Below, piece after piece: positions 12,335 through 23,900 of a DNA stretch of 64,000 nt. The notes under the pieces are model-generated. The model had not been told where the DNA came from. It made no database searches and saw nothing but the letters and a program-made list of their open reading frames with translations. The stretch is from Triatoma infestans. Lineage: Eukaryota > Arthropoda > Insecta > Hemiptera > Reduviidae. Made by a program: the position numbers and the translations under genes. The number at the start of each line of letters is the position of its first letter. The first letter of the stretch is position 1. Location of the stretch: positions 62,001-126,000 of the forward strand of contig JAAEAF010002602.1 of NCBI GenBank assembly GCA_011037195.1. Reading direction: 5' to 3'.

Positions 12335-12346
12335 TAATAGATTCAT
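12335..12346. repeat. 5' copy of the target-site duplication of the full-length LINE
   Basis: TAATAGATTCAT occurs here and again at 17394-17405, exactly bracketing the LINE. Because the LINE tail is itself AAT-rich, a few bases of the 3' copy could belong to the tail. Confidence 0.75.
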
Positions 12347-13429
12347 GGAGCCAAAGGTTTGAGGGAGTATTCGTACTCACATAGGGTGAAACTTCCCTAT
12401 GTTTCTCGAGACGCTATTCCGTCGCGGAACCTCATTCTAGCCCATCCAACGCGTCCTCGTCGCTGGCTCCGGAAACATCTGCGCTCCACTTTGTGGAAGC
12501 GTGGATGGCTAAGTTGGAGGGTGAACGCAGAGGGTAGCCTTCGGGCTATTTGGGAACCTAGCACTCCCACGTACCTCAGCTACAATTACAGACTAACAAG
12601 TGCAGTGGTTTTCCCATTAGGAGTGTGAGTTGGTGGAGACTTTTCTGCCCTCTGTTTGGGTCGCCATAATTTATGTGCGGCCTGAATCTCTTGCAGCGAA
12701 TTCTTTTGCTGCGGAGCCTCCGTGGGAATTCATATTGCATCACTTACACCTAAACGCCTTAACATTATACACTTACATAGTTACAGTCTTACACGCCAGT
12801 GGCACGTGCTGGTGCCACCCACATGTTTGCCGTGTGTGGATACCTGTGTCGTGGGGGAGGGAAGTCCTGGTGGTTGAGGATGCAGGTTCTCGCTGGAGGC
12901 AAGTTTCCTCGGCGTGCCTTGCAGTCCAACACACCACTTTGGTTCCTGACTCCACTAAACAGGCGGCCAGAGCCTAACCCAGCTCTGGTCAATCGGCTAG
13001 CGTAAAGAACGCATGGGTGAGCTCCCGGGTATTGTGGGCCATGGCTCACAATCCCTGGGCGCTATATCTCTAGGGTAGCTCTGGCGCTTCTTCAAAGCGT
13101 CCCAAATTGTGAGGCTCCGTGGAGGGTGGAGAGCTCTGGAGATGAATTTTTAATTTTATTTATTATATGTTTTTAATTTTAAATTCGTCAGCCGGGGGCC
13201 CCTTAGAGGAGGGGGCCACCGGTGGTGGGGGTAATTCCTCTGTACATCCAGAGTCGGGTGACCAGGGCCTGGATGCACTAATGGGTGGGAATCTGGAAAA
13301 ATATCCAGAGGCAGGGAAGGCTTGCTCTGGAGGAGAACGTGTCAGGAGGAGCCGCGGAGGACTTGTCCTCCTGCGGCGATTTCTGAAACGTGGTCAAAGG
13401 AAAAAGGAAAGATATGTAAGGCAGGTATT

Positions 13430-13575
13430 TTTATTTTTATTTATTTATTTATATTTATTTGTTTGTTTATTTATTTATTTATATTTATCTATTGTCTATT
13501 TATTTATTTAAATTTATTTATTTTATTATTATTTGTTTATTTATTTATTTTATTATTATTCATTTATTTTTGTTC
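13430..13575 (+). repeat. TTTA-rich low-complexity tract in the LINE 5' region
   Basis: Imperfect tandem repeats of TTTA/TTTATT/TTTG run for about 145 bp, immediately ahead of the LINE ORF. Frames crossing it give Phe/Ile/Leu/Tyr-rich junk peptides that should not be taken as membrane proteins. Confidence 0.85.
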
Positions 13576-13632
13576 CTGCCTGCTATCAAGTTTGTCAGAA
13601 GTTCCATTTCTTACATTAGTTGACTTATTACT

Positions 13633-16600
13633 ATGATTGACAGGGTAGAAATGGTTCAGGTTAACTTGCAGCATAGCAAAGATGCAACGGCTAACTTATG
13701 CCGTTGTATTGCTAAGTTGCATACATATTTTATTCTAATACAAGAACCTTATGCCTTTAAAGGTTTGGTTCGAGGATTGAGTGTGGTTGATGGCAGACTG
13801 TTCGTGGCGGATGGCGGGGACATTCCTAGGGCATGTATTCTTGCCAGTCGGAGTGTCGACGCTGTCCTGCTTCGACAGTTCTGCTCTCGGGACTTGGTGG
13901 CGGTGAGGGTTGGACTGGGGGTTGGTGGGCGTCGTCGCGACGTAGTTGTGGCTTCGGCTTACTTCCCCTATGATGGCCCCTCTCCTCCTCCTCAGGAGTT
14001 CATGGGTTTGGTTCGGTATTCGGAGACCAATGACATACCTATTATAATAGGATGTGACGCGAATGCACATCATGTTGTCTGGGGCAGCAGCGACACCAAT
14101 GGTAGGGGTCGCGCTCTCATGGATTTCCTGGTGGGCACGCGATTAGAGGTCCTGAATAGGGGTACTGAACCCACTTTTGTTACTAGGATTAGAAGACAGG
14201 TTATTGATATTTCCCTTGCTTCTAGGAATTTTAGTGGTCTGATTAAGGATTGGAGGGTGAGTCCTGAGGCTTCCATCTCCGATCACAGGATGATTAGGTT
14301 TAGTCTGGGGATTGATCCAATTACCCTGGCTAGTTATAGGAATCCCAGGAGGGCGGATTGGGGTTTATATTCTAGAATTATTGAAGATAAACTGACTATC
14401 CAATCAGAAGCCCCTGATGGCATAGAGGAATTGGAAAGGGAGGCTGGTATTCTTCATGAACACATTAGATCCTCATTCGAGGAGTCTTGTCCTCCCAAGG
14501 TGGTTAAGGATAGTAAGAATCCCTGGTGGTCTTCTTCGTTGGAAAAACTAAGGAGACAGGTAAGGGGCTCATACAGGAAGGCTGTCCTTGCTGATTCTTC
14601 GGAATCATGGGATAGTTATAACAGTATTAAAAGAGCATATAAATATGCTCTGAGGAGAGCCAAGAGGAATTCCTGGAGATCCTTTTGTGAGGATATAAAT
14701 TCGTTCCAGGAATCATCTAGATTGGTACGGATTCTTAGTAAGGATAGGGACAGTCAGTTAGGTACCCTACGATACCCTGATGGTTCCTTTACAGGGGGGG
14801 AAGGGGAGACACTGCAGCTTTTGCTTGATACTCACTTCCCGGATAATATTGGTTTAAATGCTGCTTCGTCTTTGGTGGGTGGTAGGAGATGGGACCTTGA
14901 AGATGTATCCACCTTAGATGAGGTTGTCACACATGATAGAGTTAGTTGGGCAGTACAAAGTTTCTCACCTTTCAAGTCACCTGGACCGGACGGGATTTAT
15001 CCTTGTCTGTTGCAAAAGGGTGGGGACGTGCTGACGAAGGTATTGTTAAGATTGTTTAAAGGATGTTTGATGTTTGGTTATGTACCAACATTATGGAGAG
15101 AAGTAAGGGTAGTCTTTATTCCCAAGCCGGGAAGAAATGACTACTCCGACCCCAAGGCATTTAGACCCATTAGTCTTATGTCTTTCCTCTTGAAAACTTT
15201 GGAAAGGTTGGTGGATAGGTATATTACTGATGGCCCATTAAGGGATCATCCACTCCATCCTAACCAACATGCTTATATTGTGGGTAAGTCGACAGAGACT
15301 GCATTACATTGTCTCGTCGGAAGGATAGAATCTGCTTTGGAAATAAAAGAATATGCCATAGGGTGTTTCATTGATGTTGAGGGGGCATTTGACAGAGTAT
15401 CGTTTGATGCTCTGGAAGATGCCTTGGTACGAAAAGGTATACATCCCGTCTTAATCAATTGGATAGGTGTCTATCTTAGGAGTAGGGTTATACAGGTTTC
15501 CCTTGGCGGGCGCGCCATGATAGTACAAGTGGGGAGAGGTTGCCCTCAAGGGGGTTGTCTCTCACCTAAGTTGTGGTGCGTCGTCATGGATGACCTTTTG
15601 GTTAGGATGAATTCATCGGGATTTTATGTGCAAGCATATGCCGATGATGGTGTTATTTTATTGTTAGGGCGCTGTTTGTCCACTATTTCGGACCTAATGC
15701 AAAGCGCCCTTAACATGGTGTATTGTTGGACACAGGATAAGGGTCTTTCTATTAATCCTATTAAGACCCAGGCAATTCTATTTACTCATAGAAGGAAGAT
15801 AGTAGGTTTTACACCTCCTAGGTTGTTAGGTACTTCCATACAGGTTAGCAAATCAGTGAAGTTCCTTGGAGTAGTTCTCGACAGTAAATTGAACTGGTCG
15901 GAACATGTTAAGACACAACATCAAAAGGCGATAATCTCCTTTTGGCAATGTCGAAGAGTTGTAGGTAAGAACTGGGGAATCACTCCCAAGATGATGTTCT
16001 GGATTTATTGTATGGTCATTAAACCTAGATTGGTATATGCGGCTTTGGTGTGGTGGCGTCGCATTGAAACACGATCTGCTAGGCAGCTGTTGGAAGAAGT
16101 CCAACGCTTGGCTTGTCTGGCGGTGACTGGAGCGTTTCGGACGACACCGACCGCATCTATGGAGACTTTGTTAGGGATTCCACCTCTTTTTGTGGAGGTG
16201 AAAAACCAGGCAATGAAAGCCTGTTATAGAATTAAACAGGCAGGTTTTTGGCAGGGTAAGCGATATGGTCATTCTACCATTTATCGTGAGATGCTTTTAA
16301 GGATTCCCATTACAGGTTTCCCTTCTGATAGGAATTTGAAGACTTTTGTCTTTGGTCATTCCTACAGGGTTAGGTTGCCTTCTAGGGAAGATTGGTTAAC
16401 CCTGGGTCCGTCTGGTGTGATTCCTGAGAATTATCTCCGATGCTACACGGACGGTTCCAGGATGGATGGTAGGTCTGGGGCTGCCGTCTATTTTGAGACG
16501 GGAGATCATTTGGTAGCGCCTCTTGGTGAGTGGGCCACCGTTTTCCAGGCTGAGGTTTATGCAATTCTTTGCTGTATTTTGGATGAGAGGGTGCGTAACA

Positions 16601-17295
16601 CTAATTTAAAAGGTGTTTGTATCTGCTCGGATAGCCAGGCTGCGTTGAAGGCGCTTAATTCATGTGTCTTCACTTCCAGATTGGTGTTGGAATGTTCTAG
16701 AAGACTGGAAGATCTTTCTTCATTAAAGGATGTGCTTCTGGTCTGGGTTCCAGGTCATATGGGAATTTTTGGGAATGAGGAGGTGGATAGGTTTGCCAAA
16801 TTAGGTGCCTCTCTCCCTTTCATTGGTCCAGAGCCTGCTGTTGGTGTGTCTTCTGACACATGTTTGTCGGGCTTTCAGACGTGGATGACCTCACAGCACT
16901 CATCCTTATGGATGAGTGCAGTGGGTTGTCGGCAGTCTAAAATGCTCATTGGGGGCCCGGACGGAGCTTTGAGTAGTGGGGTCCGATGTCTTTCACGGAC
17001 CTCCCTCAGGTATCTGGTTGGATTCCTCACTGGGCATTGTGGTTTAAGGAGACATCTCTATATAATGGGACTTGTGCCTGACCCTTTTTGTAGAGTTTGT
17101 GAAACTGAGGAGGAAACACCCATGCATTTGATGACGAATTGTTTGGGTTGTGAGGAGATTAGGTTTAGGACCTTCGGCCGGAATAGGATGTCGGTAGAGG
17201 ATCTTAAGCTGTGTCCTTTTAAGGTTTTGGTCCGATTTGTTCGGTCTGTTGTGAAACTTAGATGGTTAAAACCTGGGCCTGGATTTTCATTCTAG
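13633..17295 (+). CDS. LINE polyprotein: AP-like endonuclease, reverse transcriptase, RNase H, CCHC
   Basis: 1220 codons without a stop. Domains in order: an N-terminal endonuclease/exonuclease/phosphatase fold (about residues 8-225) with VQVNLQHSK at the start, IQEPYA near 37, GCDANAHH near 140 and ISDHRMI near 215; reverse transcriptase (about 430-720) with FRPISL near 510, PQGGCLSP near 637 and the catalytic AYADDG near 668; RNase H (about 935-1060) with all four expected acidic positions in YTDGS, FQAE, SDSQA and NEEVD, plus WVPGH; and a C-terminal C-x2-C-x8-H-x4-C knuckle near residue 1153. The endonuclease nicks the target and the RT copies the element RNA into the nick. The first Met is at 13633 and a second lies at codon 7, so the exact start is uncertain. 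All key residues seem intact, so the enzyme may be active. Confidence 0.93.
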   Translation: MIDRVEMVQVNLQHSKDATANLCRCIAKLHTYFILIQEPYAFKGLVRGLSVVDGRLFVADGGDIPRACILASRSVDAVLLRQFCSRDLVAVRVGLGVGGRRRDVVVASAYFPYDGPSPPPQEFMGLVRYSETNDIPIIIGCDANAHHVVWGSSDTNGRGRALMDFLVGTRLEVLNRGTEPTFVTRIRRQVIDISLASRNFSGLIKDWRVSPEASISDHRMIRFSLGIDPITLASYRNPRRADWGLYSRIIEDKLTIQSEAPDGIEELEREAGILHEHIRSSFEESCPPKVVKDSKNPWWSSSLEKLRRQVRGSYRKAVLADSSESWDSYNSIKRAYKYALRRAKRNSWRSFCEDINSFQESSRLVRILSKDRDSQLGTLRYPDGSFTGGEGETLQLLLDTHFPDNIGLNAASSLVGGRRWDLEDVSTLDEVVTHDRVSWAVQSFSPFKSPGPDGIYPCLLQKGGDVLTKVLLRLFKGCLMFGYVPTLWREVRVVFIPKPGRNDYSDPKAFRPISLMSFLLKTLERLVDRYITDGPLRDHPLHPNQHAYIVGKSTETALHCLVGRIESALEIKEYAIGCFIDVEGAFDRVSFDALEDALVRKGIHPVLINWIGVYLRSRVIQVSLGGRAMIVQVGRGCPQGGCLSPKLWCVVMDDLLVRMNSSGFYVQAYADDGVILLLGRCLSTISDLMQSALNMVYCWTQDKGLSINPIKTQAILFTHRRKIVGFTPPRLLGTSIQVSKSVKFLGVVLDSKLNWSEHVKTQHQKAIISFWQCRRVVGKNWGITPKMMFWIYCMVIKPRLVYAALVWWRRIETRSARQLLEEVQRLACLAVTGAFRTTPTASMETLLGIPPLFVEVKNQAMKACYRIKQAGFWQGKRYGHSTIYREMLLRIPITGFPSDRNLKTFVFGHSYRVRLPSREDWLTLGPSGVIPENYLRCYTDGSRMDGRSGAAVYFETGDHLVAPLGEWATVFQAEVYAILCCILDERVRNTNLKGVCICSDSQAALKALNSCVFTSRLVLECSRRLEDLSSLKDVLLVWVPGHMGIFGNEEVDRFAKLGASLPFIGPEPAVGVSSDTCLSGFQTWMTSQHSSLWMSAVGCRQSKMLIGGPDGALSSGVRCLSRTSLRYLVGFLTGHCGLRRHLYIMGLVPDPFCRVCETEEETPMHLMTNCLGCEEIRFRTFGRNRMSVEDLKLCPFKVLVRFVRSVVKLRWLKPGPGFSF

Positions 17296-17393
17296 TCCCA
17301 GTGGTAGGTATTCTTTAGGGGCAGCTATATGGGCCCGAGGGGGCTTTGGATAGCGTAGGGTTTACTTCCCTCCCCTTTTGGGAATAATAGTAA

Positions 17394-17405
17394 TAATAGA
17401 TTCAT
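17394..17405. repeat. 3' copy of the LINE target-site duplication
   Basis: TAATAGATTCAT, identical to 12335-12346. It lies only five bases before the reverse-strand polyadenylation signal of the SPMIP1-like gene. Confidence 0.75.
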
Positions 17406-17409
17406 TAAA

Positions 17410-17415
17410 TTTATT
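17410..17415 (-). terminator. Probable polyadenylation signal of the SPMIP1-like gene
   Basis: AATAAA on the minus strand, 28 bases beyond the stop codon at 17443. The LINE insertion lies immediately downstream, so cleavage would fall at or inside the LINE's 3' tail. Confidence 0.55.
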
Positions 17416-17442
17416 ATCAGTGAAATTTTACAGATAGTGCAT

Positions 17443-17955
17443 TTATGTAAGTTTTTCCATCTCTATCAATCCACTATAAGGTAGCCTGTTTCTTAACGTT
17501 TCCCCTTTCGCTCCTGTTCTTCGGAAAAATTGTGGTTCAATCACTGCTTTTCTTGCAAACTGCTTATTTGGAGGGTGTGCCCTTTCTTCTATTCTCCACC
17601 CATAATCGTGTTGAGTTGATTGAGGTTCGTAAAATCTTTGATAAGGTGCCTTCTTTTTTCGCAATTTTAGATACAACCATCGGCCTTCCGAATTGGCGCT
17701 AAACCCTTAAACAAATAATAGATTCTTATGCAACATGTTGTAGATATTATATACATCTCAAAATAATCATTTTATAACAGAAATTGCACGTAGATGCACT
17801 AGAAGAGATGTTGCCTATTTCTCCATTTTTACTTTCTGTAACTGCTGTTAGAGGAAGTATTGCGATCGTGACAAATTTTCGAAATTGAGTTTTCACCAGA
17901 AATACAAGTGTTTGGGATCCTCTGAATACGAAAACAATGTTTTTGCGAATGGTCT

Positions 17956-17992
<37 letters not shown>

Positions 17993-20900
17993 AAATAGAA
18001 TATCTCACAAACGAAAAGCCGCAGGAAGCTCAAACTTGATATTTCATTTGGGCATGAATCCATCAACTGAAACTGCGATTTTACTGAATAGATTTTGTGG
18101 TATTCTCGAAAACGGCTCCAACTTTAAGTTTAATACATCAACAACACATAAAATAAGCTTCATCTTTTATTTGAAACATTTCTCTGGAAAAATTCATTTA
18201 AGGGCACTTTTGGGGTAAAGGTGGGGTTAGTTTTTTTGCTCTAAAGTGCTATTTCAGTTTATTAGACAATTCTGTCATCTAAATAATGTTAATTAGAATT
18301 TAATATTATGTTGTTGAAATTCTGAGTTTCAAAAAAAATTGGATAGTCCGAAGTGCGTTTGCATTACCACTTTACTAAATGATTTTTTTTCACTATTTCG
18401 CAATTTTCTTAAAACTGTCTACGACGATTTTGCTTGAAACTTCATATATAAACTAAACATACAAAGAGCTACGATTTTTTGTTGAAAACATTTCTCTGGG
18501 ATAATTTATTTGAGGGCACTTTTGGAGGAGGGGAAGGGTTATGTTTTTCTCTAAAGTGGTATCATAGTTCGATTATACAATTCTATCATCCAAACAAAAA
18601 TTAATCAAAAATAAATAGATGGCCAAAATTACGTGTTTCAAGAGAATTAGTAAACCGGAAGTACGCTTTTACTGGACCGTTTTTTTCAGTTTTCAACGAA
18701 TTTCATTAAAGTTGGTACACAAACTATAAAATTTGTCAATTATAATTTTGAGAACTGGAGTAAAGAGGAAGTTGTGTGAGTGTTTCACACCAGGTTGGTT
18801 TTTTTTGTTTTTTTTTTTACTAAAAATTTAGTTGTTCTTAGCATATTGTAAGATGATGAAACTGAAATGAGCATAGAGCTAAGTTTAATTTCGCAGCGCA
18901 CCGCTCAGGATAAAAAAAAAATTAAAATCAAATATATAAATAGAAAGAAAATCTTTGGAACCGTTTTCGCGAAAACCTGAGAAAACTATTCAGTCAAGTT
19001 GCATTTCCAATTAACTCATTGTTCTTCAAGCTTGGAATTGGTCAAACCGTGTTACATTAATGTGGGAAGTTCAGAGAAATTCTTCCTCTGGAACTTCTCA
19101 AAATAAATTTTCTTCGAAAAATATTTCAAATAAATATGAAAGGTCAGTGGTGCCAAGTGTAAAGCTATTTTGGAACTAAAAACATAAAACAAAAAAGAAA
19201 CTTAAGCATAGTCCCAGTTCCAGTGAATTGAATTTGGACGAAAAACTTTGTTTTCAGAACCCTGTTAATTTCTAAACTGGAAACCAAAATTTTTGGAGTG
19301 AAGGAAGGCTGATCATTCTTTAACACACACAGACATACTTCACAAAACAAGTCCAAAAACATTTTTTTGTATTTGGGAAACCTCAAGCAATTGTTTGCGG
19401 TAATAAGTTAATTTAAAACATTTAGCAAGTTCTAATAAAGCAGAAATAACAAAACTACTAAGGAGCTACCTTTATATAGGAGACTTTTTATTTCCTCTTC
19501 TACCGGGTACATGGGGCCTCTTTTTATTATTTCTGGATCAATCTCAGTAGTTTCCTCTGCTATTTGCCTTTTTCTAGCTGCGTCTCTTTCAGCTTTCTGT
19601 GTTTGTTCGAGCAAGCGATCCTTTTCATATCGTTCTTTTCTCATCTTTGCCACTTCATCTATTAGTTTTTTAATTAACGGTGATACCTAAAAAGTATATT
19701 TCATTAGTCTCATTGACTAACAGATTATATGCCACTACAAATTTTTCTACAGCAACGATTCCACAATAATAAGGTATGCTATTTAATTTTTTTGAAAAAA
19801 CACATAAGACATTGTTTTATTAAAAACAATGAAATGTATTGATAGCAAACTTATTGTGTAATCTAGCAGAGTCATATACAAAATATGATGGTTCAAATTA
19901 AATGCCAAAAAGTCCTAATATATAATATGTAAAAAACATTTTATTATACAGTATCGAGAGCTTTCTACCTGGGAGCCAGGTCATTCTCAAGATAACACAA
20001 CTAGATTAGAACAACATATCAGGTTACAGATTTTGTTGTCCTAATCTAGTTGCGTTATCTTGAGAATGACTTGGCTCCGCAGGTAGAAAGCTCGATACTG
20101 TATAATAAATTTTTTTATACATATTATATATCAGGACTTTTTTGGCATTTAATTTGAACCATCATATTTTGTAAAAATTTTTTAGTCCAATATAGATGGG
20201 AAGACTTTCGAGGGAACCGGGGCAGGGGTGTTTGGGCCTAGAACCAAACACTCGGAACATATGGATATGTTTCCCAACATCTTCCAGGCGGAAATTCACG
20301 CTATTGGAAGAGGCGTTCAGTTTAACCTCAATAGGGGATACCGGAATCTGGAGATAGTTATCCTATCCGACAGTCAGGCTACCATTAAAGCACTGAGCTC
20401 CAGTTCTAAAATTGTTTGGGATACCTAGGTAAGGGTAATGACCTAGACAAAGAAATAAAGTTACCCTATTCTGGGTGCCGGAGCATGTCGGCGTGGAAGG
20501 TAATGCGGGTGGCGGACACCCTGCAAAAGGAAGGCGCTGCATCTCCTCTCTTGGGGGCTGAGCCCTTTTGTGGAGTCAGCGACCAGGTATTCTTGGAAGA
20601 AATCAATAAGGAGGAGGTGGCGAGAATAGCTCGTCTCTGGAACCTTCTCCCGGGACTGAGGCAGGCCAAGGTCTGTCTGGGAGGTTACAACCAGGAAAGG
20701 ACTGCAGACCAAGGGGCACTGCAGACTCAGGGGACACCTAAGGAAGCTGGGCCTAGAAGATGTTGGCACATGCAGATTCTGTGGGGAGATGGAGGAAACT
20801 CGAATTCATCTCCTCACCGACTGCGATGCCGTCATCCAAGGAAGATTCAATAGCCTGTATTGTTACCAAGTAGGGGAGGGGGAAATACCCACCCGAGAAC

Positions 20901-23900
20901 CCTCCAAAAAAAATAAATATTATCCTAATCATTTCATATACTATCAGATTGTGGTGAGAAAAGGCTCAGTTTACTAGTTAGTTCTTAAAACAGAGAGGCA
21001 ATCTGATTATTTATGTTTTTTGTACGCCATTACTGCGGCTATTGAGCCATTCTAATTGCGCGACCAGTATAAAAAGGCTGCGCGCTGGTAGTGATGGGAC
21101 AGTCCGAGCGGAGTCGGTTCACTGGAACGAATCCAGTAGCGGAACGAGTTGATTCAAATCCCTATTTTTAAATAAACTGATTCCAGCAAAATTAAATGAA
21201 ATTTTTATTATTTCAAATTAAATTAAGGCAGGTATAGCACGAAAATTAAGTATTAAACTGAGTTGTGGCCATGTTGAAAGAACCAGTGACAGGATTCTAA
21301 CTTAATATTTTGTAACCTCAAACCATACTAACAATCCTGGTGAGCTTAAAATACAGATGGTTGGGCGGTGGGAGTGAATTCCTAGTATAATTTTTTACGG
21401 TCAATATTTCATAGATTGAATAACCAGTATACACTAATACTGAATTATTTCCATTGCATAGAAGCATAAATTATATTTCGACAAAAAATTATATTCAACT
21501 TAATAATATTTTTTCTAAATATATACATATAGAGAGCTATCTGGTGTTAGAAAAGGGAAGATGGATTCAGTTACAGGCAGCAGTGAACTTGGAACGACTT
21601 TCTGAATCTGACTCCAATCTGGGCACTCTCATTGGTTGAATCCCTGGAACCGTCTGGACCCGAAACCGGAGTTGATTCAGATTATTTGGTTCCGGAGTGA
21701 ACGAATAAATCAAATCACTGAATCTAGCCAATAGAAACGCTTGAAATGGAACCGACTCCACGAACTCGTTCCAAAGGCAATGGTGCCTGTAACTGAATCC
21801 ATCTTCACTTTACTAACACCAGATCGCTCTCTACGTTTATATATTTTATTTTTTAAATATTCTACAAGGTTTATTTGAAATGTTAATCAGAAAAATAATA
21901 AAAAAAAGTTACAGTCACTCTAAAAAAATATATAACAAATGAATGAGATACATGAAGTTTCATTTCATGAAAAAATATTAATTTATAAGGGCATGAGAAG
22001 TGGGTATGGAAGGTGGAGGAGACTAAAAATATTAATCAGTTACTGGTCAGAGTCCGAGCTGGAGCCAGTGTTAAGTTACAAACGATCAAATAAGAAATCA
22101 AATTTAAAAAACTATCATTGGTCATAACTAAAATTAAAAATTTAATCGCCCAAACTTTACTTCAATAGTAAAATTTGGTTTAGTTGTAACTAAAAATTAA
22201 ATTTTTAATCAACAGATCAGTTTTCCACAACTAAAAATTAAACAATTCAAAATTGAATTGATTAAATTAGATTAAAAAATTAATTCAATCAATAAATGAT
22301 TAACTTCAACCTCCCCGTGGGCTGCTGGATAGTAATAAAATTGCATTGCTGTAAATTAATTTGCCCGTTTGTTGTGCAGCCTAATATTAAATTATTCATA
22401 AAACTGGAGTATAAACTTTCAGAATTACATATATATAATTGCTAATTATTAGTGTACTGTGTGTTTATTAGCAAAAAATGCAATTTTTTACTAACTGATG
22501 AAGTTATTTACATATAAAAAATTTAATAAAAACCCTCAAGGAAAAGGAACCGTGGAACGAGTTTATGGAGTCGGTTCCGATCCTGGAACCGATTCAAATC
22601 CAACGAATCCGATAGCGGAGTCGTTTTGCCCATCACTACGCGCTGGTGACTGTTGTTGTTGCGACTGATGCTGACAATTTGATTATGACTGCATGATAAA
22701 TCACCAAGCAGCGCCTCTATCAATTAAATATAAAGAAATATTTAAAGCTATTTATGATTACCACCGAAAACCAAACAAGTTAGGTATAAGTGCTATTGAT
22801 TTTTTCAAAACTGAAATTCTAGCAATGTATTTAATTGACCTTATTATTAAATAAGTGGCAGAAAGGTTGTGAAGTGGCACTTTAGAGGGAAGCTGCAACT
22901 TCTTCAGAACATCCCAAAAAGAAATTTTGCTAAAATAATAAAAGTCCTTTATGGGTGTAGTAGTATCTGAAGTTTAAAGAAAACCATAGTTTATTTTCAA
23001 GAAACGAAACAAGGGCCAAAATAATTTTTTTAAATTATTAATTGAAAAAATATATTTTTTTGAAATTTTACTTTCACTTACCTAGTGAGAGGGAGTATTG
23101 AGATCTGCCAAATTTCGAAATTGAGTGATTACAAGAAATACTTGTTTTGAGATCCGCCGTGAAAAAAATGTTTTGAGATCGTGTGTGTGGATGAAATATC
23201 TTAACTAAAAATAGCAGGAAGTTCAAACTTGCTATTCCATTTGCGTGACGACACCACATTAGAAACGAAGGTTACGGGCAAAATCCATCAACCATTAGTA
23301 CAACTTTAATAATTAGTTTTTCATGTTTTGCGATTTTCTCGAAAACGACTTCAACAATTTTTTTTAAACTTCGTATACTATCTAATTACATAAATATTTG
23401 AAATATTTTCTTGGGAATTGATTTTTTTACTTGTTACAACTTGTCCAGCCACCAACGAAGTAAAATTTGGTATGTAAAGAAACTTTGTCATTTTATATAT
23501 AATTGTATTAATATTAGAGAAAGATTTTGTTTACAGATAACAAAATATACTTCTGTTTTAATAAATATGAAATAAGAATATATCTAGTTTCATTTGTAAA
23601 ATCTGTCCCACATGTTTAATCTGTGAGAGATATAGATGGACTCGAACTACAAGAATTCGATAGCGCGTGTATTACGCAATTAGGTAAGGAAGGGTAAGGT
23701 TAGGGAAAATATAGTACGGCAAAAATCAGTACCCACCAAGGAATCGGATGAGAGTTTTTCTTTATTAGCCGTAATTAGGGAGACCTCACTTTGGCGCCCA
23801 AACGTCTATTGCTGTTATTTTTCAAAGATAGGGTAAAAATGTTTTGGTTTAGACATCATCTCTTGTATTTCTTTTGTAAATACAGAGAGACTTTCAGCTT

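Larger units (their letters stand above)
12347..17393 (+). mobile_element. Apparently full-length non-LTR retrotransposon (LOA/I-like), flanked by a 12-bp duplication
   Basis: About 5.05 kb. A GC-richer 5' region (12347-13420) contains no convincing ORF1; the frames there (for example 12630-12977) carry no gag-type zinc knuckle. Next comes a TTTA-rich low-complexity tract (13430-13570), then one large intact ORF (13633-17295), then a short 3' UTR ending in an AAT-rich tail. The 12-bp direct repeat TAATAGATTCAT lies on both sides. An RNase H domain after the RT points to the I/LOA group rather than classic R1 or Jockey. The open frame and intact duplication suggest a recent insertion. Its 3' end abuts the SPMIP1-like gene's 3' end in convergent orientation. 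Confidence 0.88.

Noticed and set aside
12359..13050. Frames in the 5' region of the full-length LINE as a possible ORF1
   Set aside because: None has a zinc knuckle or coiled coil, and they overlap on both strands in GC-rich sequence that favours chance frames.
13322..13636. Apparent membrane protein from the TTTA tract
   Set aside because: The Phe/Ile/Leu/Tyr run is a translation of a low-complexity TTTA repeat.
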